Positions 43,433-53,295 are shown, numbered from the stretch's first letter. The stretch: DNA of 64,000 nt from DATGMS01 sp040905145 (GCA_040905145.1 JBBDSC010000139.1:58420-122419); one strand, 5' to 3'. Notes: generated by a model from the letters alone, not told the origin. Translations and numbers: made by a program.

Positions 43433-44386
43433 ATGAAAATTACCGACTATATCAATAAATCAGATAAAACACTTTTTTCTTTTGAAATATTGCCTCCCTT
43501 AAAGGGACAGAGTTTAAATAATCTTTTAGAAGGGATCTCTCCCCTCATGGAGTTTAAACCACCTTTTGTGGATGTGACTTATCATCGGGAAGAGTTTATA
43601 TATAAAAAGCATCCAAACGGCCTGTTGGAAAAGGTCAGTACCAAAAAAAGACCGGGAACGGTGGGGATTTGCGCGGCCCTGATGAACAGGTTCCATGTGG
43701 ATGCGGTCCCCCATTTGCTGTGTGGCGGTTTTACCAGGGAGGAGACCGAAAATGCCCTGATAGATCTTAATTTCATTGGGGTACAAAATGTGCTGGCACT
43801 TAGAGGCGACGCCCCGAGAATGGAAGGCAAGTTTATTCCAGAAGTAAACGGCCATCACTATTCAGGTGAACTGGTTGAACAGATCATGGGCATGAATCAC
43901 GGAAAGTATCTTCATGAAGAAACAGAAATCGGCTTTCAAACTGATTTTTGTGTAGGTGTAGCTGGATATCCGGAGAAGCATTTTGAGGCACCCAGCATGA
44001 AATTTGATCTCAAACATCTAAAGGCTAAGGTGGAAGCAGGGGCAGAATATATTGTCACGCAGATGTTTTTTGACAACAGCAAATTTTTTGACTTTGTGAA
44101 AAAAGTCCGGGAAGCCGGAATAGATGTTCCGATTATTCCAGGATTGAAACCCATTACCACCTTATCGCAAATAGTGAATTTGCCCAGGACTTTTTTCCTG
44201 GATTTGCCCGATGAACTCATGGATGAACTGGAAAAATGCAAGAACAATTCCGACGTCAAGCAAGTAGGGATCGAATGGGCGATTCACCAAAGCAAGGAGC
44301 TTTCCAAAGCAGGCATTCCCTGTCTGCACTATTATACAATGAGTAAAGCAGAGGCCACTTACAAGATCGCAAAAGAGGTGTTTTAG
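43433..44386 (+). CDS. metF: Methylenetetrahydrofolate reductase
   Basis: The 317-residue FAD enzyme reduces methylenetetrahydrofolate to methyltetrahydrofolate, the methyl donor for MetH. Visible features are the N-terminal LFSFEILPPLKG, VDVTYHREE, LRGDAPRMEG and the C-terminal GIPCLHYYTMSKAEATYKI. Length fits the bacterial family, which has no regulatory extension. It follows metH by about 170 bases that contain the tandem repeat, and probably shares the riboswitch-controlled transcript in part. Confidence 0.95.
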   Translation: MKITDYINKSDKTLFSFEILPPLKGQSLNNLLEGISPLMEFKPPFVDVTYHREEFIYKKHPNGLLEKVSTKKRPGTVGICAALMNRFHVDAVPHLLCGGFTREETENALIDLNFIGVQNVLALRGDAPRMEGKFIPEVNGHHYSGELVEQIMGMNHGKYLHEETEIGFQTDFCVGVAGYPEKHFEAPSMKFDLKHLKAKVEAGAEYIVTQMFFDNSKFFDFVKKVREAGIDVPIIPGLKPITTLSQIVNLPRTFFLDLPDELMDELEKCKNNSDVKQVGIEWAIHQSKELSKAGIPCLHYYTMSKAEATYKIAKEVF

Positions 44387-44400
44387 CTTGGATACTATAA

Positions 44401-44449
44401 ATCAAGTCGCTGACTTGATCCCCATTGTCACGGGTCTGAAACAATGGGT
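44401..44449. repeat. Two adjacent inverted repeats after metF
   Basis: ATCAAGTC at 44401-44408 and GACTTGAT at 44412-44419 form a perfect 8-base stem with a 3-base loop. It is followed at once by CCCATTGT (44421-44428) and ACAATGGG (44441-44448), a second perfect 8-base stem. They could end the metF transcript, but there is no T-run. Confidence 0.6.
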
Positions 44450-44513
44450 CCCCGTAATCCCAGACCTTGGTCCCGGGATTTCGGGTATTATGAACGAGGC
44501 AGGGCAAAAGTCC

Positions 44514-44658
44514 ATTGCCGTTCGGCTTTAGCCAACGGGAAAAAGATAGCTAAGCCGGTCCGTGGCTTGAGCCACATCCTCTCCAACGAGCCCATCAAAT
44601 GTGGCTAAAGCCCCTTTACTTGCACTTTTGTTGACCGTCAGCTAAAGCAGACGGCAAT
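44514..44658. repeat. MITE/REP-like element with imperfect terminal inverted repeats
   Basis: ATTGCCGTTCGGCTTTAGCC at the left end is mirrored by GTCAGCTAAAGCAGACGGCA (44637-44656) at the right end. Between them are GTGGCTTGAGCCAC (44562-44575) and ATGTGGCTAAAGCCC, so the whole piece is nested palindromes. It codes for nothing visible. The form suggests a small non-autonomous repeat of the kind scattered through genomes of this phylum; copies elsewhere cannot be seen from here. Confidence 0.5.
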
Positions 44659-44701
44659 AAATAAGCTTCATCAATAGTCCCATCCTATTTTCAATGGAAC
44701 C

Positions 44702-45817
44702 CTAAACCATCCGATACTTTTTGCCCGGAATGGATTTGATGACGCCCTGGAATTCCAGGTTTAGTAGTTTTGAGGCCAATATCGACAGGGGAATATGGCT
44801 CAACCAACTGAGCTGGTCAATTTCCACTTCCTGATGATCCGATAGGAGCTGAAGGATCAACTGCTCTTCCGGCTCAAAGTCCCCTAATTCCAAGTGCCTG
44901 GATTTATGTGGGCTTCCTTTTCCTTTATTCCAGGACAGGGCTTCTTCGATCTCTTTTGGCCCCATATAAATTCCGGCCTTCATGGTCCTTATCAGGTTAT
45001 TGCATCCTTCACTATAGTGGGATTGAAGGTTACCTGGTACCGCAAAGACTTCTTTGTTATAGCTATAGGCAATTTCCGCAGTGATTAAAGCGCCTCCTTT
45101 AATGGCTGCTTCCACAATGATCAAGGCATCAGAAAGAGCCGCAATAATCCGGTTCCTTTGGGGGAAGTTGGCTTTGTTAAGTTCACTGCCAATCCTATAT
45201 TCTGTGACCAGCCCTCCTTTTTCCATCATGCTTTGGGCAGTACTTGTATGGCTTGCAGGATATATTTTATCCATGGGGGTGCCCAGAATACCAATAGTCG
45301 GCAGATCAAATTGCAGGGCAGCCCGGTGTGCTTCTATGTCAATGCCATACGCCAGTCCGCTTATAACCGTAGGACCGTAGGGAGCGAGATCTTCCACAAT
45401 TCTTCTTGTGATGCTTTTGCCATAATCTGAGGCATTACGGGTTCCTACTATGCCTATGGTACGGTCAGGATTCAGGTTGATGTTGCCTTTGGAGAAAACA
45501 AATACAGGTGAATCGGAAAAAGGTTTTAACCTACTTGCATAGCTTTGGTCCAGATAACTATGGATCCGGATATCTCTTTTAATGCAGTCATTGATGATTT
45601 CATCAGCAAATCTTAGATATTCGCTTTTTTGTTTTCTAAGAAACAATAACTTAGGGCCGATTCCGGGGATCTTTTCGGCCTTTCCATTGGGCATCAAAAA
45701 GAAATTTTTGGAGGAGCCACTATAGCTGATAATGTTTTTAAATACCCCAGGCCCAATTTGTGGTATTAAGCTAAGGGCAATATTATATAAAAGTACATCA
45801 TTTGCCGGATTCAACAT
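44702..45817 (-). CDS. dprA: DNA-processing protein DprA
   Basis: The 371-residue protein has the DprA Rossmann-like core: GIVGTRNASDYGKSI, TVISGLAYGIDIEAHRAAL, FPQRNRIIAALSDALIIVEA and GGALITAEIAYSYNKEVFAV. A C-terminal winged helix follows (QLSWLSHIPLSILASKLL). DprA loads RecA on incoming single strands during natural transformation. A start a few codons later is possible, since the 5' end overlaps the merR-type gene by 20 bases. Overlap implies cotranscription from the M23 peptidase gene. Confidence 0.95.
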   Translation of the reverse strand: MLNPANDVLLYNIALSLIPQIGPGVFKNIISYSGSSKNFFLMPNGKAEKIPGIGPKLLFLRKQKSEYLRFADEIINDCIKRDIRIHSYLDQSYASRLKPFSDSPVFVFSKGNINLNPDRTIGIVGTRNASDYGKSITRRIVEDLAPYGPTVISGLAYGIDIEAHRAALQFDLPTIGILGTPMDKIYPASHTSTAQSMMEKGGLVTEYRIGSELNKANFPQRNRIIAALSDALIIVEAAIKGGALITAEIAYSYNKEVFAVPGNLQSHYSEGCNNLIRTMKAGIYMGPKEIEEALSWNKGKGSPHKSRHLELGDFEPEEQLILQLLSDHQEVEIDQLSWLSHIPLSILASKLLNLEFQGVIKSIPGKKYRMV

Positions 45818-46151
45818 TTAAATTGTCCCTTATTTCAATTAGAAACCCTTTGATCTGCAATAAGTTGTTCACCATAGCAGCTTTGTCAACTGCCAGATGA
45901 AGATCATTTTTAATGATTTCCTGAGCCCCTTGCAAGGTATACCCTTTCTCCTTTACCAAATGAAAAATCAGACGTATTTTTTCAATGTCATCTTTGGTAA
46001 AGCGACGGTTGCCTTTTTTATCCTTTTTTGGTTTGATGATCTGGAATTCACCCTCCCAATACCTGATCAATGAGGTGGCCACTTTAAACATATCCGCCAC
46101 TTCACCTATGGAATAATACTTTTTCTCTATTTCCCTTTCCTTGTATGGCAC
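45798..46151 (-). CDS. MerR family transcriptional regulator
   Basis: The 117-residue protein has a winged-helix DNA-binding domain with YYSIGEVADMFKVATSLIRY and then WEGEFQIIKPKKDKKGNRRF, followed by a short helical C-terminus (DKAAMVNNLLQIKGFLIEIR). There is no cysteine-rich metal-binding tail, so it is not a metal sensor of the classic type. It lies between an M23 peptidase (1-base overlap) and dprA (20-base overlap). Such small MerR proteins are common in this phylum and their targets are unknown. Confidence 0.9.
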   Translation of the reverse strand: MPYKEREIEKKYYSIGEVADMFKVATSLIRYWEGEFQIIKPKKDKKGNRRFTKDDIEKIRLIFHLVKEKGYTLQGAQEIIKNDLHLAVDKAAMVNNLLQIKGFLIEIRDNLNVESGK

Positions 46152-47128
46152 TAGGATAGCGATTGATTTTCTCGGGAAGCCAATTCCAGGATCTTGTCAA
46201 ATTCTGAGGGTTCAAGATCTTTGAAGAAATAATTGACCGGGTTTACATATTTACCTTCTTTCATTACTTCATAATGAACATGTGGAGCAGTGGATGAGCC
46301 CGTGTTGCCCACGGTTCCAATTTGATCCCCCCTTTTTATTTTCTGTCCCTTTTTGACTTTAAAGTCGTTCAGGTGGGCATATCTGGTAGAGAATCCAAAG
46401 CCGTGATCTATGATGATAGATTTCCCATATCCCCCAAATTCCGTCGAGATTCTACTGATTACCCCATCTCCCGTTGCATAGATAGGGGTTCCCTTAGCGG
46501 CCGAAAAATCAATTCCCGAATGCATTTTCCTTACTTTTAGGATGGGATGAAGCCGCATACCATAACCTGAAGCCAAGCGGTTCAATTCTTCATTATGCAA
46601 AGGTTGTATGGCGGGGATCGAAGCCCAGTATTCTTCTTTGTTTAATGCTGTTTTGGATAATTCATCGTAGGAAACAGACTGCACATACAGCTGTTTTTTT
46701 AACTGCTCCACCTTTCCCATCACGGAAATGATCATTTTCTCCTGGTTTAAACCTTTTTCCTTTATTTCCTTAAAACGGTCAGATCCCCCATAACCGGCAT
46801 TTCTTATGGAATTGGGGATTGGTTCTGATTCGAATATCACACGGTATAGGTTGTCGTCTCTTTCTTGAAGATCGGCCATCATCATGTTTAATTTCGAAAC
46901 TTCCTGATCGAGCATTTCATAATAAATCCTGAGCTCCTTGTTCTCTGTCTGTAGAAGAAGTTCTTTTGGGCTATCAAAATAATGGCTGAAAACCATCAAT
47001 ATCAAAACTGCAGTTATCGATGATAAAGATAAAAAACCAAGAACATTTAATAGGACATCCCATTTACTCTTGGTGAATCTTTCATACTTACAGGTTTTCG
47101 GGTCGTAGTAATATTTTATTCTACTCAT
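46151..47128 (-). CDS. M23 family metallopeptidase
   Basis: The 325-residue protein has one membrane helix near residue 25-45, a coiled region (about 55-170) and a C-terminal LytM/M23 domain. The zinc ligands are visible in KMHSGIDFSAAKGTPIYATG and in PHVHYEVMKEGKYVNPVNYF. Members cut peptidoglycan crosslinks or, if degenerate, activate amidases at division; here the ligands look intact. First gene of the peptidase-merR-dprA unit, divergent from alaS. Confidence 0.92.
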   Translation of the reverse strand: MSRIKYYYDPKTCKYERFTKSKWDVLLNVLGFLSLSSITAVLILMVFSHYFDSPKELLLQTENKELRIYYEMLDQEVSKLNMMMADLQERDDNLYRVIFESEPIPNSIRNAGYGGSDRFKEIKEKGLNQEKMIISVMGKVEQLKKQLYVQSVSYDELSKTALNKEEYWASIPAIQPLHNEELNRLASGYGMRLHPILKVRKMHSGIDFSAAKGTPIYATGDGVISRISTEFGGYGKSIIIDHGFGFSTRYAHLNDFKVKKGQKIKRGDQIGTVGNTGSSTAPHVHYEVMKEGKYVNPVNYFFKDLEPSEFDKILELASRENQSLS

Positions 47129-47259
47129 TATTAATTGAAAGGTAATTCTTATAATTTTGTATCCCTATGAAGATGAAGGGCTGTTCTAATATTGACAAGC
47201 CACAAAGATAAATAGAACCATTGTATAATCCGAAATAAAAGCAGAAAAGTAAACATTAT

Positions 47260-49890
47260 ATGGAAGCAAAACTCATAAGAAGCACATTTATTGAATTTTT
47301 TCAGTCAAAAAAGCACCAATTTGTTTCCTCCGCTCCAATTGTGGTCAAAAACGATCCAACGTTGATGTTTACCAATGCTGGCATGAATCAATTTAAAGAT
47401 TGTTTCTTGGGCAATGAAGTGCCGGTGTATACCCGGGTGACCAACAGTCAAAAATGCCTTAGGGTTTCAGGTAAGCACAATGATTTGGAAGAAGTGGGAG
47501 TGGACACATATCACCACACCATGTTTGAGATGCTGGGGAATTGGTCATTTGGCGACTATTTCAAGAAAGAAGCCATAGCATGGGCCTGGGAATTATTGAC
47601 TGAAATCTATAAGCTACCCAAAGAGCGCCTTTATGTAACTGTCTTTGAGGGCGATGCTTCGGATAACCTGGGTATAGATAGAGAAGCCTATGATCTTTGG
47701 GCAGGTCATATCGGGCGGGAACGGATCCTTTTTGGCTCCAAGAAAGACAATTTCTGGGAAATGGGCGAAACGGGACCCTGCGGGCCTTGCTCGGAAATCC
47801 ATATTGATTTGAGACCAGTAAATGAATTGGAAACTGTAGATGGGAAGTCGCTGGTAAATGCGGATCATCCGCAAGTCATTGAGATTTGGAACCTCGTATT
47901 TATGCAGTTCAACAGGCTATCAGATAGTTCTTTAAAAGAGCTGCCGGCAAAGCACGTGGATACAGGAATGGGCTTTGAACGTTTGGTGCGGGCAATCCAA
48001 AACAAAACCTCCAACTATGATACGGATATATTCATGCCATTTATTGAAGCCCTGGAGAGGATGTCGGGAACGCAATATGGCAAAGATGAAAAAACAGATA
48101 TTGCTGTCCGTGTGATAGTCGATCATATCCGCGCGATTTCCTTTTCCATTGCAGATGGCCAGCTGCCTTCCCATAACAAAGCAGGCTATGTGATCAGAAG
48201 AATACTGCGAAGGGCTGTAAGATACGGGTATACCTTTTTGGGATTCAAAAAGCCATTCTTGTTTGAACTAATGCCTTTATTGTCAGAGACGTTTGGTGAA
48301 ATCTTTCCCGAGATGGCTTCCCAACAAGCTTTTATAGTTAAGGTGGTGCAGGAAGAAGAAGCTTCCTTCTTAAGGACCCTGGATAATGGTCTGAAGAAGT
48401 TGGAGCAAATTAAAGCTGATCTGGGGGGAACCAACCCAACGGTTATATCCGGGAAAGTGGCTTTTGATTTATATGATACCTATGGATTTCCGTTGGACCT
48501 TACTTCACTTATCGCCAGGGAAAATGGGATTTCTGTGGAAGAGGAGGGTTTTGAGTTAGAAATGGAAAAGCAAAAGAAACGTTCCAGGTCAGCAGCGGAG
48601 CAAGAAAGAGGGGACTGGGTGACCCTCAATGAAGACACCGGAGTGGAATTTATCGGGTATGACAGTCTGGAATCACGGACATTTATCACCAAATACAGGG
48701 AGATAAAAGAAAAAAAAGGCAGTAAATATCAATTAGTATTGGCGCAAACCCCTTTTTATGCCGAAAGTGGCGGACAGGTAGGGGACCAAGGCCTATTGAT
48801 CAGTGAAAAAGAAACGATCAAGGTGATCGATACCAAAAAAGAAAATGACCTGATTGTTCATTTAGTGGAAAAATTGCCCGAATTTCCAGAGGATGCATTT
48901 GCAGGGAAGGTGGATGCCAAGAGAAGGGCTTCTATCATGAACAATCATACAGCTACTCACCTTCTGCAGGCAGCATTGAAAGAAGTGTTGGGTGAACATA
49001 TCCAACAAAAGGGATCTTTGGTCAATGAGGAATTGCTCAGGTTTGATTTTTCCCATTACACGAAGATGACCGATAAGGAAATTGCAGAAGTGGAAGACAT
49101 GGTAAATGAGAAGGTCAGGGAAAACATTGCCCTTGAAGAAGAGAGGAACATGCCCATTGAGAAGGCCAAAGAATTGGGGGCTACAGCATTGTTCGGTGAA
49201 AAATACGGGGAATATGTGCGGGTAATTGCTTTTGATAAGGATTTTTCTATTGAACTTTGCGGTGGTACACACATAAGTTCTACGGGACAGATAGGGCTGT
49301 TCAAGATCATTTCTGAAGGATCAATTTCTTCAGGTGTGAGGAGAATTGAAGCCATTACCGGGGCCAGTGCCTTAGATTTCGTCAATGATCAATTAAATCT
49401 GATCAAGGACATACAGGGTCTGTTAAAAAGCCCGAAGGATCTTAAAAAATCCATTGAAAACCTTGTCCAGGATAAGAATGAACTGAAAAAAGAACTTGAA
49501 TTGCTTTATCTTAAACAGGCAGTAGCTCTTAAAGATAGATTAATAGAGCAAGCTGAAAATATCAATGGGGTGAATCTTATCGTTTCCATGGTAAAGCTCC
49601 CCTCGGCCGATGCGTTGAAGAAGTTGGCTTTTGAACTAAAAAATGAAACAAGGTCGCTCATAGCCGTTTTGGCGGCAGAAATAGAAGGGAAACCTCAAAT
49701 TGCGGTGGTTATCGATGAAGAATTAGTGAAATCGAAAGATCTGAACGCAGGGCAAATAGTGAGGGAATTGGCCAAAGCTATTCAAGGTGGTGGGGGTGGA
49801 CAATCCTTTTTCGCCACTGCGGGAGGGAAAAAGCCGGAAGGACTCCAACAAGTGGTAGATAATGCCAAAATCATGTTTTCCTCCCTATAA
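47260..49890 (+). CDS. alaS: Alanine--tRNA ligase
   Basis: The 876-residue class II synthetase is full length. The catalytic core starts RSTFIEFFQSKKHQFV and contains NDPTLMFTNAGMNQFKD. The editing domain has the metal-binding HTATHLLQAALKEVLG and ELCGGTHISSTGQIG. The C-terminal DHHA1/C-Ala domain includes GGGGGQSFFATAGGKKPEGL. It charges tRNA-Ala and clears mischarged serine or glycine. Single gene upstream of gatB. Confidence 0.98.
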   Translation: MEAKLIRSTFIEFFQSKKHQFVSSAPIVVKNDPTLMFTNAGMNQFKDCFLGNEVPVYTRVTNSQKCLRVSGKHNDLEEVGVDTYHHTMFEMLGNWSFGDYFKKEAIAWAWELLTEIYKLPKERLYVTVFEGDASDNLGIDREAYDLWAGHIGRERILFGSKKDNFWEMGETGPCGPCSEIHIDLRPVNELETVDGKSLVNADHPQVIEIWNLVFMQFNRLSDSSLKELPAKHVDTGMGFERLVRAIQNKTSNYDTDIFMPFIEALERMSGTQYGKDEKTDIAVRVIVDHIRAISFSIADGQLPSHNKAGYVIRRILRRAVRYGYTFLGFKKPFLFELMPLLSETFGEIFPEMASQQAFIVKVVQEEEASFLRTLDNGLKKLEQIKADLGGTNPTVISGKVAFDLYDTYGFPLDLTSLIARENGISVEEEGFELEMEKQKKRSRSAAEQERGDWVTLNEDTGVEFIGYDSLESRTFITKYREIKEKKGSKYQLVLAQTPFYAESGGQVGDQGLLISEKETIKVIDTKKENDLIVHLVEKLPEFPEDAFAGKVDAKRRASIMNNHTATHLLQAALKEVLGEHIQQKGSLVNEELLRFDFSHYTKMTDKEIAEVEDMVNEKVRENIALEEERNMPIEKAKELGATALFGEKYGEYVRVIAFDKDFSIELCGGTHISSTGQIGLFKIISEGSISSGVRRIEAITGASALDFVNDQLNLIKDIQGLLKSPKDLKKSIENLVQDKNELKKELELLYLKQAVALKDRLIEQAENINGVNLIVSMVKLPSADALKKLAFELKNETRSLIAVLAAEIEGKPQIAVVIDEELVKSKDLNAGQIVRELAKAIQGGGGGQSFFATAGGKKPEGLQQVVDNAKIMFSSL

Positions 49891-49976
49891 GTTGGCCTTC
49901 ATTATCAAATTGATTTGGTTTTGGTTTAAAACTCTGCCATTTTTGAGGTTCTTAAAAAAAATTTAGGAAAAACAAT

Positions 49977-51437
49977 ATGCTATCCGCAGAAATAAAAGAT
50001 AAATACGAACTGGTAATAGGACTGGAAGTGCATGCACAATTGCTTACAGCAAGTAAAATGTATACCGCAGACTCTACCGAATATGGCAATATGCCCAATA
50101 CGAATATTTCCGTAATTACCTTAGGTCACCCCGGCACTTTGCCCAAAGTAAATAAAAAGGCGGTGGAATTTGCCGTAAAAATGGGTTTGGCCTGTAATTC
50201 TACTATCACTAGAAGGAACGAATTTGCCCGAAAAAATTATTTTTATCCTGACCTGCCCAAAGGTTATCAATTGACCCAGGATAAGGGACCTATCTGTGTA
50301 GGGGGTAAGGTTCCGATAGCTTTGGCAAGCGGGGAAAAGAAATCCATAGCCCTTACCCGTATCCACTTGGAAGAGGATGCGGGAAAATCAATCCATTTGG
50401 CTGGGGAAGTGGATACTTTAGTGGATTTTAACCGGGCCGGAGTTCCCTTAATTGAGATTGTCTCAGAGCCGGATATGCGGTCTTCGGAAGAGGCTTATAA
50501 TTTTTTGGTGGAGATAAAAAAATTGGTGAGATACCTGGATATCTGTGACGGAAACATGGAAGAAGGGTCATTGAGATGTGATGCAAATGTATCCGCAAGG
50601 CTTAAAGGGGCATCGGAACTCGGCAAAAAGGTGGAGGTGAAAAACATGAACTCCTTCCGTAATGTGGCGCGGGCGATAGAGCATGAATTTGAGCGTCAGA
50701 TCGGAATGATTGAAAGGAGAGAGGTGGTCATTTCTGAGACCCGGACTTTTGACGCCACCACCGGAAATACAGCTAGTATGCGTACCAAGGAAGATATGAA
50801 TGATTATAGGTACTTTCCGGAACCTGATCTAAGTCCAGTTGTTGTCTCCGAAGAATGGCTAAATAGCATACGGGAAACCATCCCTTCCCTTCCTGGAGAG
50901 CTGCATGAAAAATTTGTAAATACCTTTGGCCTTCCGGAATACGATGCGGGCGTGTTGACGGATTCCAAGGAAATAGCTTTGTATTTTGAGGAATTATGTG
51001 AGGAAACTTCTAATTACAAAGCGGCTTCCAATTGGATGATGGGTCCAGTGAAATCTTTTTTAAACGAATTGACCCTACACATCGCCGATTTCCCCATCAC
51101 CCCCAATCAGCTTGCTGGATTAATAGCTTTGGTAGATGATGGCAAAGTTAATTTTTCCGTTGCCTCCCAAAAAGTTTATCCAGAACTGATAAAAAACAGC
51201 TCCAAATCACCTTTACAGATCGCTCAGGAATTGAATTTGATTCAGGAAAGTGACGAAGATTCATTAAAACCCATCATAGAAAGTGTCCTGTTGGAGAATA
51301 CGGCCAAGGTAGAAGAATATAAATCAGGTAAAAAGGGGCTAATGGGAATGTTTATGGGACAGGTGATGAAAAAATCAAAAGGAAAAGCAGACCCAAAAGT
51401 GGCCAGTAAAATATTAACTGAATTGTTGGAAAATTAA
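49977..51437 (+). CDS. gatB: Aspartyl/glutamyl-tRNA amidotransferase subunit B
   Basis: The 486-residue protein has the GatB kinase-like core (ELVIGLEVHAQLLTASKMY, GHPGTLPKVNKKAVEF, YFYPDLPKGYQLTQ) and the C-terminal YqeY-like tail domain (about 330-486, ending KVASKILTELLEN). GatB activates Glu-tRNA-Gln or Asp-tRNA-Asn for transamidation, with GatA supplying ammonia and GatC aiding assembly. gatA and gatC are not beside it. The next gene starts 5 bases later. Confidence 0.97.
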   Translation: MLSAEIKDKYELVIGLEVHAQLLTASKMYTADSTEYGNMPNTNISVITLGHPGTLPKVNKKAVEFAVKMGLACNSTITRRNEFARKNYFYPDLPKGYQLTQDKGPICVGGKVPIALASGEKKSIALTRIHLEEDAGKSIHLAGEVDTLVDFNRAGVPLIEIVSEPDMRSSEEAYNFLVEIKKLVRYLDICDGNMEEGSLRCDANVSARLKGASELGKKVEVKNMNSFRNVARAIEHEFERQIGMIERREVVISETRTFDATTGNTASMRTKEDMNDYRYFPEPDLSPVVVSEEWLNSIRETIPSLPGELHEKFVNTFGLPEYDAGVLTDSKEIALYFEELCEETSNYKAASNWMMGPVKSFLNELTLHIADFPITPNQLAGLIALVDDGKVNFSVASQKVYPELIKNSSKSPLQIAQELNLIQESDEDSLKPIIESVLLENTAKVEEYKSGKKGLMGMFMGQVMKKSKGKADPKVASKILTELLEN

Positions 51438-51442
51438 TCGTT

Positions 51443-52555
51443 ATGAAAATATCAAGAAATATTATAGTAGTTGCGCTATTTATGGCCATTATTGCCTGTG
51501 GTGGCGAGGCCCAGGAATTTGATGGAACGGTAAAGATCACCGGGGAATTAAAGAACCAGCCTGAAGGAATGGTTTTATTGTCAGAATACATGGATGATAG
51601 AACGGAAATTATCGACACCCTCGGGATCAATAATAAGGGTGAGTTTGATTATGAGTTGAGTCTGGAGGGGCCTGGCTTTTATGAACTCAACCTGCATGAT
51701 GAAAAAATTGCTAGGTTGGCCCTTTATCATGAAGATATAACAATAAATTATGATTTTGAGGATGAAGAGAGCTTATCAATTACTGGATCAAAAGACACAG
51801 AACAAATCATTAAAGTGGATGAGTTGGCTGAGGTATATCAGGAGGAAATAAACGAGCTTAATTCGGAATATTATGAGGCCATGAGTGCAAAAGATCAGGA
51901 TGCCATTAAGGAAATTCAGGAAAAAGCCATGGAAATGGAAACAAAGCATACCGAGCGGGTAAAGTCAATGATCAGAGATATGGAGGGCAGCTTTTCTTCT
52001 TTAGCAGCTGTTGGCATGATTGATCCACGCAGCGATTTTCAATTTTTGGATAGTTTGATGACCGGCCTTGACCAGAAATACCCGAATACGAAAGCCATCG
52101 TCTCCCTAAAGCAACAATTAGATGAATTACGGACCTTATCCGTAGGACAGCCAGCACCTGAAATTGCCCTCCCCAACCCAGAGGGGGAAGTCCTCAAATT
52201 ATCCGATTTAAGGGGCAAATACGTATTAATAGATTTTTGGGCGGCCTGGTGCAAACCCTGTAGGTTAGAAAACCCGAATGTGGTAAGGTTATATAACGAA
52301 TATAAAGACAAAGGTTTTGAAGTATTTGGCGTGTCTTTAGACAGGACCAAGGAAGCCTGGGTTGATGCCATTGAGGAAGATGGATTGGAATGGACACAAG
52401 TTTCGGATTTACAGTATTTTAATTCTGAAGCAGCCGCCACTTATCAGATCAATGCCATTCCAGCTACTTATATGGTTGATCCAGAAGGTAAAATTATAGC
52501 CAAAGATTTAAGAGGGATAAGTTTAGAAAATAAGTTGAAGGAATTGTTCAATTGA
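51443..52555 (+). CDS. TlpA-like thioredoxin-fold lipoprotein with DUF4369 domain
   Basis: The 370-residue protein has a lipoprotein signal (VVALFMAIIACGGEA, Cys at about 19), a DUF4369-like beta domain (about 30-110), a helical Glu-rich linker (about 125-180) and a thioredoxin domain. The redox site is WAAWCKPCRLENP, a C-x2-C motif at about 269-272. It likely acts as a periplasmic thiol-disulfide reductase anchored to a membrane. It starts 5 bases after gatB and is probably cotranscribed, a pairing without obvious functional meaning. Confidence 0.9.
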   Translation: MKISRNIIVVALFMAIIACGGEAQEFDGTVKITGELKNQPEGMVLLSEYMDDRTEIIDTLGINNKGEFDYELSLEGPGFYELNLHDEKIARLALYHEDITINYDFEDEESLSITGSKDTEQIIKVDELAEVYQEEINELNSEYYEAMSAKDQDAIKEIQEKAMEMETKHTERVKSMIRDMEGSFSSLAAVGMIDPRSDFQFLDSLMTGLDQKYPNTKAIVSLKQQLDELRTLSVGQPAPEIALPNPEGEVLKLSDLRGKYVLIDFWAAWCKPCRLENPNVVRLYNEYKDKGFEVFGVSLDRTKEAWVDAIEEDGLEWTQVSDLQYFNSEAAATYQINAIPATYMVDPEGKIIAKDLRGISLENKLKELFN

Positions 52556-52623
52556 TTAAATTTTTGACCCATCTATATGTCTTCCCTAAAAACTAATCCT
52601 TGATAATCTGGATAAAAAGTTGC

Positions 52624-52631
52624 TATATTTG
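52624..52631 (+). promoter_or_regulatory. Putative -7 promoter element
   Basis: TATATTTG matches TAnnTTTG, with a TTG at 52600-52602 (21-base spacing) as the -33 element. It could drive the four-gene operon starting near 52.8 kb, with a leader of about 190 bases. Confidence 0.4.
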
Positions 52632-52765
52632 CAGCTTTTCAAAATAATAGTTCATATTATGTTTGGGCTTTAAAACAAATCCTGTACAATTTTCATCTTT
52701 CAATGATAATTAATTATTAATCCTTAACATATTTTCTATAATTTAGGGGTCAGCTCATACACGTC

Positions 52766-52773
52766 TATATTTG
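52766..52773 (+). promoter_or_regulatory. Second putative -7 promoter element
   Basis: TATATTTG again matches TAnnTTTG, with TTTAG at 52742-52746 in the -33 position (19-base spacing). It lies about 55 bases before the chosen start of the first gene of the operon. Because it overlaps an upstream in-frame TTG, that TTG is unlikely to be the translation start. Confidence 0.45.
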
Positions 52774-52827
52774 AACTTATTAAATTGTAACAAACTCTAT
52801 ATCCAAAAACAAATGCTTAAATCAAAA

Positions 52828-53295
52828 ATGAAAAAAAGAAGCCTTAAATTCCCTTTAAAAAGGTTATTGACCCTGACCTTATTTTGCTTACTTGCCATGG
52901 GTGCATGTAAAAGCAAGAAAAAAATTGTAGAAGCAGCGCCTGAGCCTGCTCCAGTGGAAACAGCCCCATCGGAACCGACCACTCCTCCGGAACCTTCAGC
53001 TGATGAAGTGGCAGTTAGTGAATTGGAAAATTATTTTTCTGCAATAGCTGATGCCAACAATATGCAGAGTGCCAATAGCTCCATTCAAGAAGCACTAGCT
53101 ATGTTCTCTAATCAAAACACGCCTGTTTTGATCGTGATTCATGAAGAAAGCGGTGTGAAAGATTATGATGAGCCTACTACCATCAACAATTATCTCAACT
53201 ATTTAAAAGACACTAAGCAAAATTTGAATTTTATTAGTGACATAAGATTGGATGAGGATGGTAGAGTTTCAGAACTGGAATTGCGAAGAAGATAA
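52828..53295 (+). CDS. Lipoprotein with Pro/Glu-rich linker, first gene of secreted operon
   Basis: The product of about 155 residues has a lipoprotein signal (TLFCLLAMGACKSKKK), a proline- and glutamate-rich spacer (about 30-60, EPAPVETAPSEPTTPPEPSA) and a folded domain with YFSAIADANNMQSANSSIQE, TPVLIVIHEESGVKDYDEPT and SDIRLDEDGRVSELELR. The spacer would hold the domain away from the membrane. An ATG five codons upstream (52813) is an alternative start. I recognise no family. It is followed within 30 bases by three further secreted-protein genes. Confidence 0.75.
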   Translation: MKKRSLKFPLKRLLTLTLFCLLAMGACKSKKKIVEAAPEPAPVETAPSEPTTPPEPSADEVAVSELENYFSAIADANNMQSANSSIQEALAMFSNQNTPVLIVIHEESGVKDYDEPTTINNYLNYLKDTKQNLNFISDIRLDEDGRVSELELRRR

